Shown in pieces: positions 1 to 7,483 of a stretch of DNA of 25,352 nt. How positions within the stretch are numbered: the first letter of the stretch is position 1; every line of letters starts with the position of its first letter. Location of the stretch: positions 1 to 25,352 of the forward strand of contig DATLFQ010000161.1 of the NCBI GenBank assembly GCA_035540915.1, written 5' to 3'. Origin of the DNA: DATLFQ01 sp035540915 (lineage in GTDB: Bacteria > Actinomycetota > Acidimicrobiia > Acidimicrobiales > GCA-2861595). Both the position numbers and the translations under genes were made by a program. Under the pieces are notes generated by a model. It did not search any database. It saw only the letters and a list, made by a program, of their open reading frames with translations, and was not told the origin of the DNA.

Positions 1-3000
1 TCGTCACACCGTCGCCCATGTCGACACGCAGTTCGTAGGTGCCATCGCCACCCGTGAGCGCCTTGCTCGACAGGTTGAAGATGTACTGGCCGGAGGTGGC
101 GTCGAACCGGAAGGTGTTGCCGGAGTCGGCCGCTGCGGTCGAGGCTGCCTCCATCTCGCTCCCGAGCACGCCGCTGGTCACCTTGCGGTAGCTCAGATGT
201 GCGGCCAGGTTCGTGACGGGAGCGCTGGCACCGCCCAGCTTGAACTTCACGGGGACGGTGCTGCCCAGCTTGAATATCGAACTGCCGTCAGCGTTGATGG
301 GCTGGAGGAAATTCGACCAGTTGTAGGTGACGGTGACGGTGAAGCTCTTCTGGCCGACGTTGCCGGCGGCGTCGGTGGCCTTGCAGGTCACGGTGGTGAC
401 GCCCGGACCGAAGCTGCTTCCGGAGACGATGTCACAGGCTGCAGGAACGGTGCCGCTGACTGTGTCGATGGCGGTGGCGCTGGCGTAGCTCACCACGGCG
501 CCAGCCGCCGAGTTGGCGGTGGCTGCGATGTTGGCGGGCACGCTGACCACCGGGGCGGTCGTGTCCTTCACGGTGATGGTGAAGGAGTTGCTCCCGTTGT
601 TGCCAGCCTTGTCCGTCGCCGAGCACGTGACCGTGGTCGCGCCGAGCGGATACCTGTCGCCGGACTTCTTGTCGCACGTCGCGGTGAGAGGCCCGTCGAC
701 CAGGTCGGAGGCGCTGACGCCCATGTAGCTGACCACCGCGCCGAGCGCCGAGGTGGCCTCGACGGTCTGGTCGGCCGGGACCACCACGTCCGGCTTCGTG
801 CTGTCCTGCACCTTCACGATGAAGGTGTCGGTGCCGAGGTTCCCGGCACCGTCGGTGGCCGAGCAGGTGACGGTCGTGGAGCCGAGGGGGAACAGGCTCT
901 CTGACTTTGGCGTGCAGGAGACGACCGGGTTCAGCGTCACGGCGTCCGTGGCCTTCTCGCCGGTGTACTTCACGTGGGCACCGTCAGCCGAGGTGGCCTC
1001 CTCCACGACGTTGGCCGGGGCCTGCACCACGGGAGGCGTGGTGTCCCGAACGGTCACCTCGAAGCTCGTGGTGCCCGTGTTGCCCGAGCCGTCGGTCGCC
1101 GAACAGGTCACCGTCGTCGTGCCCAGGGCGAAGACCGTCCCGGACGCCTTTGTGCAGGCCGGAGTGATCGCGCCGCTCACGGCGTCGGTGGCGTCGTCGA
1201 TGCTGTACTCGACGGGTGCGCCCTTGTCGGAGGTCGCCTCGGCGGTGATGTCGGCGGGGACGGTGACGACCGGCGTCGTCGTGTCCTGCACGGTGACCGT
1301 GAACATCTTCGTTCCGGTGTTGCCGGCGCCGTCGGTCGCGGAGCAGGTCACCGTGGTGGTGCCCAGGGCGAAGCTGGCACCCGACTCCACCGTGGCGTTC
1401 GGGCCCGTCCCTCTCGTGCACTTGACCTTGGGCGAGCCGCTGACGGCGTCGCTGGCGCTCACGCTGAAGTTCACCGCGGCGCCGAGCGCCGACGTGGCCT
1501 CGGCGGTGATGTTGCCAGGGACGGTGACGACCGGTGCGGTGGTGTCCTTCACCGTGATGGTGAAGGAGTTGGTGCCGGTGTTGTTGGAGCTGTCCGTGGC
1601 CTTGCAGGTGACGGTGTGCTCGCCGAGGCCGTAGGTGGCGCCGGAGGCCTTGTCACAGGTGGGCGTCACGGCGCCGTCGACCGTGTCGTGCGCGCTGACA
1701 CCCGAGTAGGTGACCACGGCGCCGGAAGCCGAGGTGGCCTCGATGATGATGTCCTTGGGAACGGTGACGTCGGGCTTGGTGGAGTCCTGCACTTTGATGT
1801 CGAAACTGTTGGTGCCCGTGTTCCCGGCGCCGTCGGTGGCCTTGCAGGTCACCGTGGTCGTGCCGAAGGCGAAGGTCGAGCCCGAGGCGGGCATGCACGA
1901 CGGAGTGAGCGAGCCGCTGACAAGGTCAGTGGCGGCGACGGTGAAGGTCACCTTCGCGCCGGCCGAGGAGGTGGCCTCCTCGACGAGGTTGTCGGGGACG
2001 TCAACTGACGGGGCCGTGGTGTCCTTCACGTTGACGGCAAACGCCTTGCTCCCGAGGTTGCCGGCTTTGTCCCTGGCTTCGCAGGTGACGGTGGTGGCGC
2101 CGAGCTTGAAGGTCGAACCCGAGGCCGGCGTGCACGTCGGCACGATGGTCCCGTCGACGGCGTCAAGGGCGCTGGCGCCGGTGTAGGTCACGGCCGCCCC
2201 GGACGCCGAGGTCGCCTCCGCGGTGACATCCTTGGGAACGGTGACGGCGGGCGGGGTCGTGTCGACGATGCTGTAGGTGGCCGACGCGCTGGCGGAGAGC
2301 CCACCGGCGTCGGTGTAGTTGCAGGTGGCGGTCTGGCTGCCCAGGCCATCGGCGGCCCTGGCGCCGGTGATCAGGTCCAGGCTGGCGGCGAACTCCTTCG
2401 TTCCGTCCTCCTTGTCCTCCACCTTGCAGTTGGCGGCTGGCACGTTCCCGAACTCGTACGACGTCCCGTGCACGACCCCCGTCACCGAGACCTTGGGCGC
2501 GGTGTTCGTGATCGGGGCGGGGTTGACCGTGAGAGTGAAGTTGGCACTGTTGGTGTAGCCACCAGAGGAGTTCGAGTCGCTGAGCGTGTGGGTGATGCTG
2601 TAGCTCCCTGGGGTGTTGGAGGAGAACTCGACGTACTGGTAGACGCTGCACGAGGTGAACGTCAGCTTCGTCGTCCCCGGCGTGAACGACGCCGAGGCGG
2701 CGCTCGCACCCGTCGGGACGGCGACAGTCACGGACAGAGCGCTTCCGTCGGCCGCGTTGCAGCCTCTCTGGCCATCGGAGTTGCCGGGCGACTCGAGGAC
2801 CTGGTATCCGACGGTGGTCTTCCCTCCAGCGGTGATTGTGGCGCTGCCCGCAACCGTGAGGTCGTTGGTGACGACGTCGGCCGAGGCGAGCTGAGCATTG
2901 GCGACTATGACCGCGAGGGCCAGCACCAAAGCGACCGAGGCGCGGGTTCCCCGTCGCAGGGCCCCGGAAACGGGCAGAAGGGAGGCGAGGGACCCTCGCC

Positions 3001-3088
3001 TCCCTTCTCCTCCACCTCTGGCCGGTGGTGTGGCGTTCGGCCCCCCGTTGCCCCACGTGGAGTGGCCTGAGGTCTTGGCACGCGTCAT
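1..3088 (-). CDS. Secreted HYR-repeat protein with C-terminal PxKF domain (3' end outside window)
   Basis: The minus frame is open from ATG 3088 to the window edge (1029 codons, no stop seen). A GGGGAG ribosome site lies just upstream of the ATG. Residues 1-50 are a long Gly/Arg-rich N-region. A hydrophobic segment at about 51-65 follows, with a likely signal-peptidase site after Ala-Ser-Ala at about 70. An Ig-like region follows (about 71-275). Then come eight HYR repeats of about 80 residues, each with the pattern VTVP..ITAEATS...G..V.Y, two cysteines and a TTVTC.ATD.AGN.G core. The last segment carries STVPVKFKLGG, the hallmark of the PxKF domain. HYR domains are Ig-like folds of extracellular and adhesion proteins, so a surface or secreted adhesin or matrix role is inferred. 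No sortase motif is visible in the window. Four CTTCAGC-type repeats sit in its promoter, pointing to control by the divergent two-component system. Confidence 0.9.
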   Translation of the reverse strand, partial: MTRAKTSGHSTWGNGGPNATPPARGGGEGRRGSLASLLPVSGALRRGTRASVALVLALAVIVANAQLASADVVTNDLTVAGSATITAGGKTTVGYQVLESPGNSDGQRGCNAADGSALSVTVAVPTGASAASASFTPGTTKLTFTSCSVYQYVEFSSNTPGSYSITHTLSDSNSSGGYTNSANFTLTVNPAPITNTAPKVSVTGVVHGTSYEFGNVPAANCKVEDKEDGTKEFAASLDLITGARAADGLGSQTATCNYTDAGGLSASASATYSIVDTTPPAVTVPKDVTAEATSASGAAVTYTGASALDAVDGTIVPTCTPASGSTFKLGATTVTCEARDKAGNLGSKAFAVNVKDTTAPSVDVPDNLVEEATSSAGAKVTFTVAATDLVSGSLTPSCMPASGSTFAFGTTTVTCKATDGAGNTGTNSFDIKVQDSTKPDVTVPKDIIIEATSASGAVVTYSGVSAHDTVDGAVTPTCDKASGATYGLGEHTVTCKATDSSNNTGTNSFTITVKDTTAPVVTVPGNITAEATSALGAAVNFSVSASDAVSGSPKVKCTRGTGPNATVESGASFALGTTTVTCSATDGAGNTGTKMFTVTVQDTTTPVVTVPADITAEATSDKGAPVEYSIDDATDAVSGAITPACTKASGTVFALGTTTVTCSATDGSGNTGTTSFEVTVRDTTPPVVQAPANVVEEATSADGAHVKYTGEKATDAVTLNPVVSCTPKSESLFPLGSTTVTCSATDGAGNLGTDTFIVKVQDSTKPDVVVPADQTVEATSALGAVVSYMGVSASDLVDGPLTATCDKKSGDRYPLGATTVTCSATDKAGNNGSNSFTITVKDTTAPVVSVPANIAATANSAAGAVVSYASATAIDTVSGTVPAACDIVSGSSFGPGVTTVTCKATDAAGNVGQKSFTVTVTYNWSNFLQPINADGSSIFKLGSTVPVKFKLGGASAPVTNLAAHLSYRKVTSGVLGSEMEAASTAAADSGNTFRFDATSGQYIFNLSSKALTGGDGTYELRVDMGDGVT
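326..2263 (-). repeat. Eight tandem HYR-encoding repeats, about 242 bp each
   Basis: Reading the minus strand from 2263 to 326 gives eight consecutive HYR units of nearly constant length. Repeat four is longer because of an insert of about ten residues before its FALGTTTVTC core. Units three and seven share the D-S-T-K-P-D-V opening, and units two and eight share T-A-P. This suggests that blocks of repeats, not only single units, were duplicated. Each unit keeps a Cys pair about 20 residues apart. Confidence 0.85.
2976..3008. repeat. Perfect 16-bp inverted repeat with one-base centre inside the 5' end of the HYR gene
   Basis: The arms 2976-2991 (AGAAGGGAGGCGAGGG) and 2993-3008 are exact reverse complements around a single A at 2992. 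In the mRNA of the HYR gene it would form a hairpin of about 15 bp with a 3-nt loop, roughly 80-112 nt after the start codon, within the region encoding the charged N-region of the signal peptide. No T-run follows on either strand, so it is not a typical intrinsic terminator. Confidence 0.8.
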
Positions 3089-3130
3089 TGCGGTCTCCCC
3101 GTTGATCTGTTCGCCCGTACTCACGAGGAC

Positions 3131-3187
3131 TAGTTATGGGGTCCAAGCTGAAGACCGTATGAAGAAGCGGCTGAAGGTTTGCTGAAG
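3131..3187 (-). promoter_or_regulatory. Four-unit CTTCAGC direct-repeat operator and -10 region of the HYR/PxKF gene
   Basis: On the minus strand the order is CTTCAGC (3187-3181), N4, CTTCAGC (3176-3170), N5, CTTCATA (3164-3158), N4, CTTCAGC (3153-3147), nine bases, then ATAACT (3137-3132). The TTCA cores are spaced 11, 12 and 11 bp. A 7-bp repeat with 4-bp spacer, ending 9 bp before the -10 and replacing the -35, is the layout of sites activated by PhoB/PhoP-type regulators. The regulator encoded at 3379-4059 is of that family; that it binds here is inferred. Confidence 0.6.
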
Positions 3188-3189
3188 AT

Positions 3190-3290
3190 CCGGTCGGGCA
3201 GCTCCAGGTAGTCGTCGAAACGGACGAACATCATCTCGAGGGAGCTGTGTCGGCGGCGCGGGTTGTACCTATGCGTGTGATCGTGAAGAG
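3190..3290 (-). pseudogene. IS3-family transposase C-terminal fragment
   Basis: The minus strand encodes HRYNPRRRHSSLEM followed by a DDYLEL segment. This matches the very conserved end of IS3-type DDE transposases (WYNxRRRHSxLGYLSPxEYE), but the part around the usual LSP is altered and there is no upstream catalytic domain. It is a short relic lying between the two groups of CTTCAGC repeats in the divergent promoter region. The match is to a motif only, so the call is moderate. Confidence 0.5.
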
Positions 3291-3299
3291 TTGCTGAAG
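3282..3299. promoter_or_regulatory. CTTCAGC-N4-CTTCACG direct repeat upstream of the response-regulator operon
   Basis: Plus-strand CGTGAAG (3282-3288), AGTT, GCTGAAG (3293-3299) forms a 7-4-7 repeat with 11-bp phasing, about 80 nt before the regulator start. It reads in the opposite orientation to the operon. Autoregulation is a plausible inference. Confidence 0.5.
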
Positions 3300-3378
3300 G
3301 CGGGCCAGGAACCGCCATGAATGGGGCGCAACGCGCCTAAGTCATCCGACCGTTTCTCTCGCAGGCCACAATGTGCGG

Positions 3379-4059
3379 ATGTCCAACCAGAAGGCGCGAG
3401 TTCTGGTGGTGGAGGACGACGACCCGATCCGCTCGGCCCTCGACGTGGCCCTGCGGAGCGAGGGCTACGAGGTGCGGGCCGAGCCCGACGGCGCACGTCT
3501 CCAGGACGTGGCCGACACCTTCCGGCCCGACCTGGCCGTGCTCGACGTGCGCCTGCCCGTCGGCCCCGACGGCTACGCCATGGCCCGCATGCTGCGGGCG
3601 TCGAGCGACCTGCCGCTGCTGTTCCTGACCGCGGCCGACGGACTTGACGACCGCCTGGCCGGTTTCGAGGCCGGCGCCGACGACTACCTGGTGAAGCCGT
3701 TCTCCATGGCCGAGCTGTTGGCCCGGGTGCAGGCCCTGCTGCGCCGGGCCGGCCGGCTGGCGTCGGCGGTGCGCCAGGTGGGCGACGTGGTTATCGACGA
3801 GGGCGCCCGGGTGGTGATGCGAGGCGGTCAGAAGCTCGACCTCACCCGAACGGAGTACGAGTTGCTGGCCATGCTGGCCCAGCACCCCGGGCAGGTGCTG
3901 TCGAAGATCCAGCTGCTCACCCAGGTGTGGGGCTTCGACGCCTACGACGCCAATCTCGTGGAGGTCCACATGAGCGCCTTGCGCCGCAAGCTCGAGGCCC
4001 ACGGCCCCCGGGTCGTGCACACCGTGCGCGGCATGGGCTACGTGCTACGGGCGCCGTGA
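3379..4059 (+). CDS. OmpR/PhoB-family response regulator
   Basis: 226 residues. The N-terminal receiver has the acidic pair E12/D13 (VVEDDD), phosphoacceptor D56 (VLDVRLP), T84 and K106 (LVKPF). The C-terminal winged helix (about 130-226) has LTRTEYELLAMLAQHPGQV, a VWGFDAYDANLVEVHMSALRRKLE segment and the final TVRGMGYVL typical of OmpR/PhoB proteins. All catalytic residues are present. ATG 3379 is chosen; GTG 3373, with a weak AGG upstream, would add two residues. The stop codon overlaps the start of the kinase gene by four bases (GTGA), so the two are co-translated. It is the probable reader of the CTTCAGC direct repeats on both sides of the divergent promoter region and upstream of the receiver gene at 6122-6613; that assignment is inference from family and position. 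Confidence 0.95.
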   Translation: MSNQKARVLVVEDDDPIRSALDVALRSEGYEVRAEPDGARLQDVADTFRPDLAVLDVRLPVGPDGYAMARMLRASSDLPLLFLTAADGLDDRLAGFEAGADDYLVKPFSMAELLARVQALLRRAGRLASAVRQVGDVVIDEGARVVMRGGQKLDLTRTEYELLAMLAQHPGQVLSKIQLLTQVWGFDAYDANLVEVHMSALRRKLEAHGPRVVHTVRGMGYVLRAP

Positions 4060-6200
4060 AGACCCCGTCGCTGCGGGTCCGGGTGGTGGCCGCGGGGGTG
4101 GCGGTGATTGCCGTCGTGCTACTGGCCGTCGACGCCTTCGTGTACCTCAACTTGAAATCGAGCCTCGATGCCACCCTCGACAGCGTGCTGGCCGAGCGGG
4201 CCGCCCTGGTGCGGGACGAGGCGGCGGGGCGCACGCCGCAGCAGCTGGCCGCCCGCCTCACCGAGCTGGGGGTGCGCGCCACCGTCCACGCCGGCAACGG
4301 CCGCACGTACCGGGCCCAGCCTCCCTCCCCGCGGCTGGGCGACAACCTGGCGCCCACCGGCGACGATCCCCGCCAGCCGCTCGTCACCCGGGGCATCACG
4401 CTGGCCGACGGCACCCGGGTCGTCGTCGAGGCCCGCCGCGGCGGGGTGGACAAGGCGCTTCGCCGGCTGGTGGCGCTCGAGGCAATCGGTACCGTGGCCG
4501 GGCTGGCCCTGGCCACCCTCCTGCTGTTCCGGGTGGCCCGGGTGGCCCTGCGACCGCTGGAGACCATGGCGGCGGCGGCACGGCGGGCGGCGGCCGGCGA
4601 GCGGGGCGAGCGGCTCCACCCGGACCGCCCGCACACCCGCATCGGGCAGATGGCGGCGGCCTACGACGAGATGCTCGACGCCTTGGAGGCGAGCATCCAC
4701 GAGGCCCGGGAGGCGGCAGCCCGCAGCCGGCACATGGAGGAGCGCTCACGCAAGATCATCGACACGGCCACCGACGCCTTCGTGGCCGTCGACCTCGACG
4801 GACGCATCGTGGAGTGGAACGACGGCGCCGAGCGGGTGTTCGGCTTGACCAGGGACGAGGCGATGGGCCGGGACGCCTTCGAGGCACTCTTCCCGTCCGA
4901 GCTGCGTGACGAGCACCGAGGTCGCCTCCAGCAGGTGGCCATCACCGGGGAGCGTCGCCGGCGAGGCCGGCGTCTGGAGACGCTCGCCCTGCGGAGGGAC
5001 GGCTCGATCTTCGTCGCCGAGCTGATCATGTGGGCCACCGGCGAGGGCGGCGACCGGACGATCAATGCCTTCGTCCACGACATGAGCGAGCGCCGGAAGG
5101 CCGAGGAGGCGCGCTACCGCCTGGCCGCCATCGTCGACTCCTCGGACGACGCCATCATCGGCAAGGACCTCGACGGCACCATCGTGAGCTGGAACCGGGG
5201 CGCCGAGCGAATGTACGGCTACACGCCCCCCGAGGTCGTGGGCCGGCACATCACCGTCCTGGTCCCGCCCGAACGCCACGCCGAGGTCGAGCAGGCCCTC
5301 GCCACGGTCCGCCGGGGCCAGGGTGTGCCCCACCACGAGACCATCCGGCTCCCCAAGCACGGTCCGCCCATCGAGATCTCCCTCACCGTCTCGCCGATAC
5401 GCGACGACGCCGGGACCGTGATCGGCGCGTCGAGCATCGCCCGGAACATCACCGAGCAGCGCTGGCTGGCGTCCACGCTCGACTCCACTCTCGTGGCCCT
5501 GGAGACGGCCCTGGGGGAGGCCAGGGCGTCGGATGCCCGAAGCCGGCGCTTCCTGGCCGACGCCGCTCACCAGCTGCGCACGCCCATGGCGGGGATCCGG
5601 GCGTGCGCCGAGACCCTGTTGCGGGGCCCGGCGCCCTCCGAGCGGGACCGGCTGCTGGCCGACATGGTGCGGGAGACCTCCCGCGCCTCACGCCTCATGA
5701 CCGGCCTGCTCAAGATGGCCCGCCTGGACCAGGGCGAGGAGCTCATGCCCACGGCGTGCGACCTGGTGGCGCTGTGCTGCGACGAGGCCGACCGGGCGAG
5801 GGTGCTGGCCCCCGACCTCGACATCGCCGTCGAGGCGGCCGATCTCCTCGAGCAACCGGCGCTCGACGCGGACGCCGTGCGGGAGATCGTGGCCAACCTG
5901 CTCGACAACGCGCGCCGCCACGCCCGCCGGCGGGTCACCGTGACGCTGGCGACCGGAGACGGCGCGGTGGAGGTGCGGGTGGCCGACGACGGCCGCGGCG
6001 TGATGCCGGGTATGGAGGAACAAGTCTTCGAGCGCTTCGTGAGCCTGGACAACCGGGGCGGGTCGGGCCTCGGGCTGCCCATCGCCCGGGGCCTGGCCCG
6101 GGCCCACGGCGGTGACCTTGCCTACGTGGCGGGGGCCTTCGTTCTACGGCTGCCGGTGGCGGGAGACGTCCGGGCCGAGCTGGGGGCGCCGTCGAGCTGA
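4056..6200 (+). CDS. Membrane sensor histidine kinase with HAMP and two PAS domains
   Basis: 714 residues from GTG 4056, which overlaps the regulator stop. TM1 is at about 8-32. An extracytoplasmic domain of about 105 residues comes next, then TM2 (about 138-160) and a HAMP region (about 160-215). PAS1 (about 234-345) and PAS2 (about 355-470) follow; both carry the typical D-G-x-I-V-x-W-N pattern and PAS2 ends in a PAC-like segment. The dimerisation/phosphoacceptor box AAHQLRTP has H505. The ATPase part has an N-box (NLLDNARRHA, N614), a G1 box (VADDGRGV) and a G2 box (GGSGLGLPIARG), so the kinase looks intact. It should phosphorylate the regulator encoded just upstream. The signal is unknown; tandem PAS domains suggest a second, cytoplasmic input. 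The 3' end overlaps the opposing gene by 79 bases. Confidence 0.95.
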   Translation: MKTPSLRVRVVAAGVAVIAVVLLAVDAFVYLNLKSSLDATLDSVLAERAALVRDEAAGRTPQQLAARLTELGVRATVHAGNGRTYRAQPPSPRLGDNLAPTGDDPRQPLVTRGITLADGTRVVVEARRGGVDKALRRLVALEAIGTVAGLALATLLLFRVARVALRPLETMAAAARRAAAGERGERLHPDRPHTRIGQMAAAYDEMLDALEASIHEAREAAARSRHMEERSRKIIDTATDAFVAVDLDGRIVEWNDGAERVFGLTRDEAMGRDAFEALFPSELRDEHRGRLQQVAITGERRRRGRRLETLALRRDGSIFVAELIMWATGEGGDRTINAFVHDMSERRKAEEARYRLAAIVDSSDDAIIGKDLDGTIVSWNRGAERMYGYTPPEVVGRHITVLVPPERHAEVEQALATVRRGQGVPHHETIRLPKHGPPIEISLTVSPIRDDAGTVIGASSIARNITEQRWLASTLDSTLVALETALGEARASDARSRRFLADAAHQLRTPMAGIRACAETLLRGPAPSERDRLLADMVRETSRASRLMTGLLKMARLDQGEELMPTACDLVALCCDEADRARVLAPDLDIAVEAADLLEQPALDADAVREIVANLLDNARRHARRRVTVTLATGDGAVEVRVADDGRGVMPGMEEQVFERFVSLDNRGGSGLGLPIARGLARAHGGDLAYVAGAFVLRLPVAGDVRAELGAPSS

Positions 6201-6613
6201 ACGGCGGGAGCCGTGCGAGAGCCGTCTCCTTCGCCCCCCCCCTGTCGCCCGGCGGCCAGGCGCTGCAGCGACCGCCAGAGCCCACGGAGGTCGGAGTTCC
6301 CGACGAAGTCGTAGGCGCCCGCCTCGAGCGTCGCCGGACGCATGGTGTCGAACGACGACACGACAATGACGGCACAACCCGGCGAGGCGGCATGGAGGGC
6401 AGCCAGCGCTCCGAGGCCGAGGTCCCCGGTAAGAGCAAGGTCGAGCACCACGGCGTCGGGCTCCCCGATTCCGGCGGCGACGATCGCCTCGGCGGCGGAG
6501 CCGACCTCGGCGATCACGCGGTACCCGCACCGGCGAAGGAGGACGTCGACGGCGCGGCGGGTGGCGGGGTCGTCCATGCACAACAGTCCACGCAGCGGCT
6601 CGACCGGCATCAC
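6122..6613 (-). CDS. Stand-alone receiver-domain response regulator, lacks the conserved lysine
   Basis: 163 residues from GTG 6613, or 162 from ATG 6610. Residues 7-125 form a CheY-like receiver: acidic pair D14/D15, phosphoacceptor D58 (VVLDLALTGD) and S86 (VVSSFD). The lysine that normally precedes the last turn (FVxK) is replaced by N106 (FVGNSD). No DNA-binding domain follows, only a Gly/Ser/Ala/Arg-rich tail of about 40 residues encoded where the gene overlaps the kinase end on the other strand. A 7-4-7 CTTCAGC-type repeat lies 21-38 bp upstream, so it may belong to the regulon of the neighbouring two-component system and modulate it. A shorter true C-terminus cannot be excluded but no earlier in-frame stop exists. 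Confidence 0.75.
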   Translation of the reverse strand: MMPVEPLRGLLCMDDPATRRAVDVLLRRCGYRVIAEVGSAAEAIVAAGIGEPDAVVLDLALTGDLGLGALAALHAASPGCAVIVVSSFDTMRPATLEAGAYDFVGNSDLRGLWRSLQRLAAGRQGGGEGDGSRTAPAVQLDGAPSSARTSPATGSRRTKAPAT

Positions 6614-6955
6614 CGGCGAGTCTGGGACCCGTAGCTGAAGACGGGCTGAATTCGCGACATTTTTTCCGCCCGAGCCGGGCGGGGGGCGTCCGTGCCACTC
6701 TTCGGCACGGTGACCGCGTGGTCCTGCGCTGCTGGGCGGGGCCTGGCAGCGTCGGGAGTCCGCATCGAGGCTGCCGCCCGCGGTTGCGGCCGCGGCGCGG
6801 GTGAGCCGCCATCCCGGCCAGGAGGGCTTGGGCAGACCACGACACGAGACGCCGTCCTTTCACGCCGTAGTGAACCGCCCTGGGATCCTGAGCATCCCCC
6901 GGTTAGCCGGATACCTGCGCTGAGGTGGTGACACCATCTCGGAGAGGAGTCCGCA
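6614..6955. other. Gene-free stretch with two adjacent hairpins and IS3 left-end sequence
   Basis: No convincing gene. After the operator at 6634-6651 there is a T-run (6660-6665), a hairpin CCGCCCG-AGC-CGGGCGG (6666-6682) and a second hairpin CCGTGCC-N7-GGCACGG (6690-6710). Around 6871 starts TGAACCGCCCTGGG, which resembles the terminal inverted repeat of actinobacterial IS3 elements. Confidence 0.5.
6619..6651 (-). promoter_or_regulatory. ATTCAGC-N4-CTTCAGC operator and -10 of the receiver gene
   Basis: Minus strand: ATTCAGC (6651-6645), CCGT, CTTCAGC (6640-6634), nine bases, then CAGACT (6624-6619). The nine-base gap to the -10-like hexamer is identical to that at the HYR/PxKF promoter. 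CAGACT lies 8 nt before ATG 6610, which would make a leaderless message. Confidence 0.5.
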
Positions 6956-7320
6956 GTGGCTGGTCCCCTATCCACCGGAGTTCCGCCACAGAACGGTCGA
7001 GCTGGCCAACCAGCGTGACGGCAACGGCCACCGCTTGATCGCTTCAGCCGCATGGTCCTGGGCTGGTCTATCGCCGATTCACATTCGAGCCGAGCTGGTG
7101 GTCGAAGCCCTGAAGATGGCCGCCTGGCGCCGTCGGCCGACTGCCGGCCAGACCACGCGCAGTGCGCCACGGGTCGCAGCTAAAGCTGTGGGCCCAACTG
7201 GCCACCGCCATCCTCGAGTGGATCGAGGTTTGGTACAGCCCACGCCGGCGCCACTCCTATTGGTCGATCCTCGCCCCGCCGACTACGAGGCCGCTCATCG
7301 CTCCAGTGGTACCGAGCGCG
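6871..7320 (+). mobile_element. Degenerate IS3-family insertion sequence remnant
   Basis: The left end TGAACCGCCCTGGG at 6871 is followed by broken transposase reading frames up to about 7320. A matching right end (GGCGGTTCA type) was not found, so the element is truncated. The left-end assignment relies on recalled IS3 terminal sequences and on the transposase remnants beside it. Confidence 0.6.
6956..7320 (+). pseudogene. IS3 transposase OrfA/OrfB remnant, frameshifted and deleted
   Basis: GTG 6956 has a good GGAGAGGAG site. Removing one C in the run at 6967-6970 restores MAGPYPPEFRHRTVELANQRD, the start of an IS3 OrfA. After about 20 codons the sequence jumps to OrfB pieces in changing frames: VLGWSIAD, then HIRAELVVEALKMAAWRRRP, then HGSQ, then WIEVWYSPRRRHSYWSILAP and finally ADYEAAHRSS. 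Much of OrfA and the first DDE block are missing. The whole cannot encode an active transposase. Confidence 0.75.
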
Positions 7321-7363
7321 CCATCATGCTGGCGGACGTCGGGTCTCGCCGTACCGAAAGCCG

Positions 7364-7483
7364 CCCAACTTCATCGCCGAGGCGTTCGCCGCCTACCATC
7401 CCTCCGACTATCTCGGCATCGTCGAGGAGTACATCGCCAGGTCCCCAGGGGCGTCCCGCATCCCGGTGTTCCTGCCCGTTTGA
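7364..7483 (+). pseudogene. Unrecognised C-terminal gene fragment of about 39 codons
   Basis: The plus frame from 7364 reads PNFIAEAFAAYHPSDYLGIV and then EEYIARSP...IPVFLPV before TGA at 7481. The composition (aromatics, HPSDYL, VEEYI) looks like real protein, but there is no start signal and the upstream sequence is IS debris. It may be the tail of a gene cut by the insertion. I do not recognise the family. The rest of 7484-7644 shows nothing. Confidence 0.3.

Noticed and set aside
753..1634. Long plus-strand open frame with repeated AEQVTVV-like segments
   Set aside because: It is the antisense shadow of the HYR repeats; the minus frame gives clear HYR and PxKF domains, a signal peptide and a ribosome site.
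326..2263. Regular repeats suggesting a CRISPR array
   Set aside because: The units are about 242 bp, diverged and coding (HYR domains), without short identical repeats and unique spacers.
2163..3146. Minus-strand open frame of about 327 codons in another phase
   Set aside because: Arg/Gly/His-rich without domains; it overlaps the real HYR gene in a different frame.
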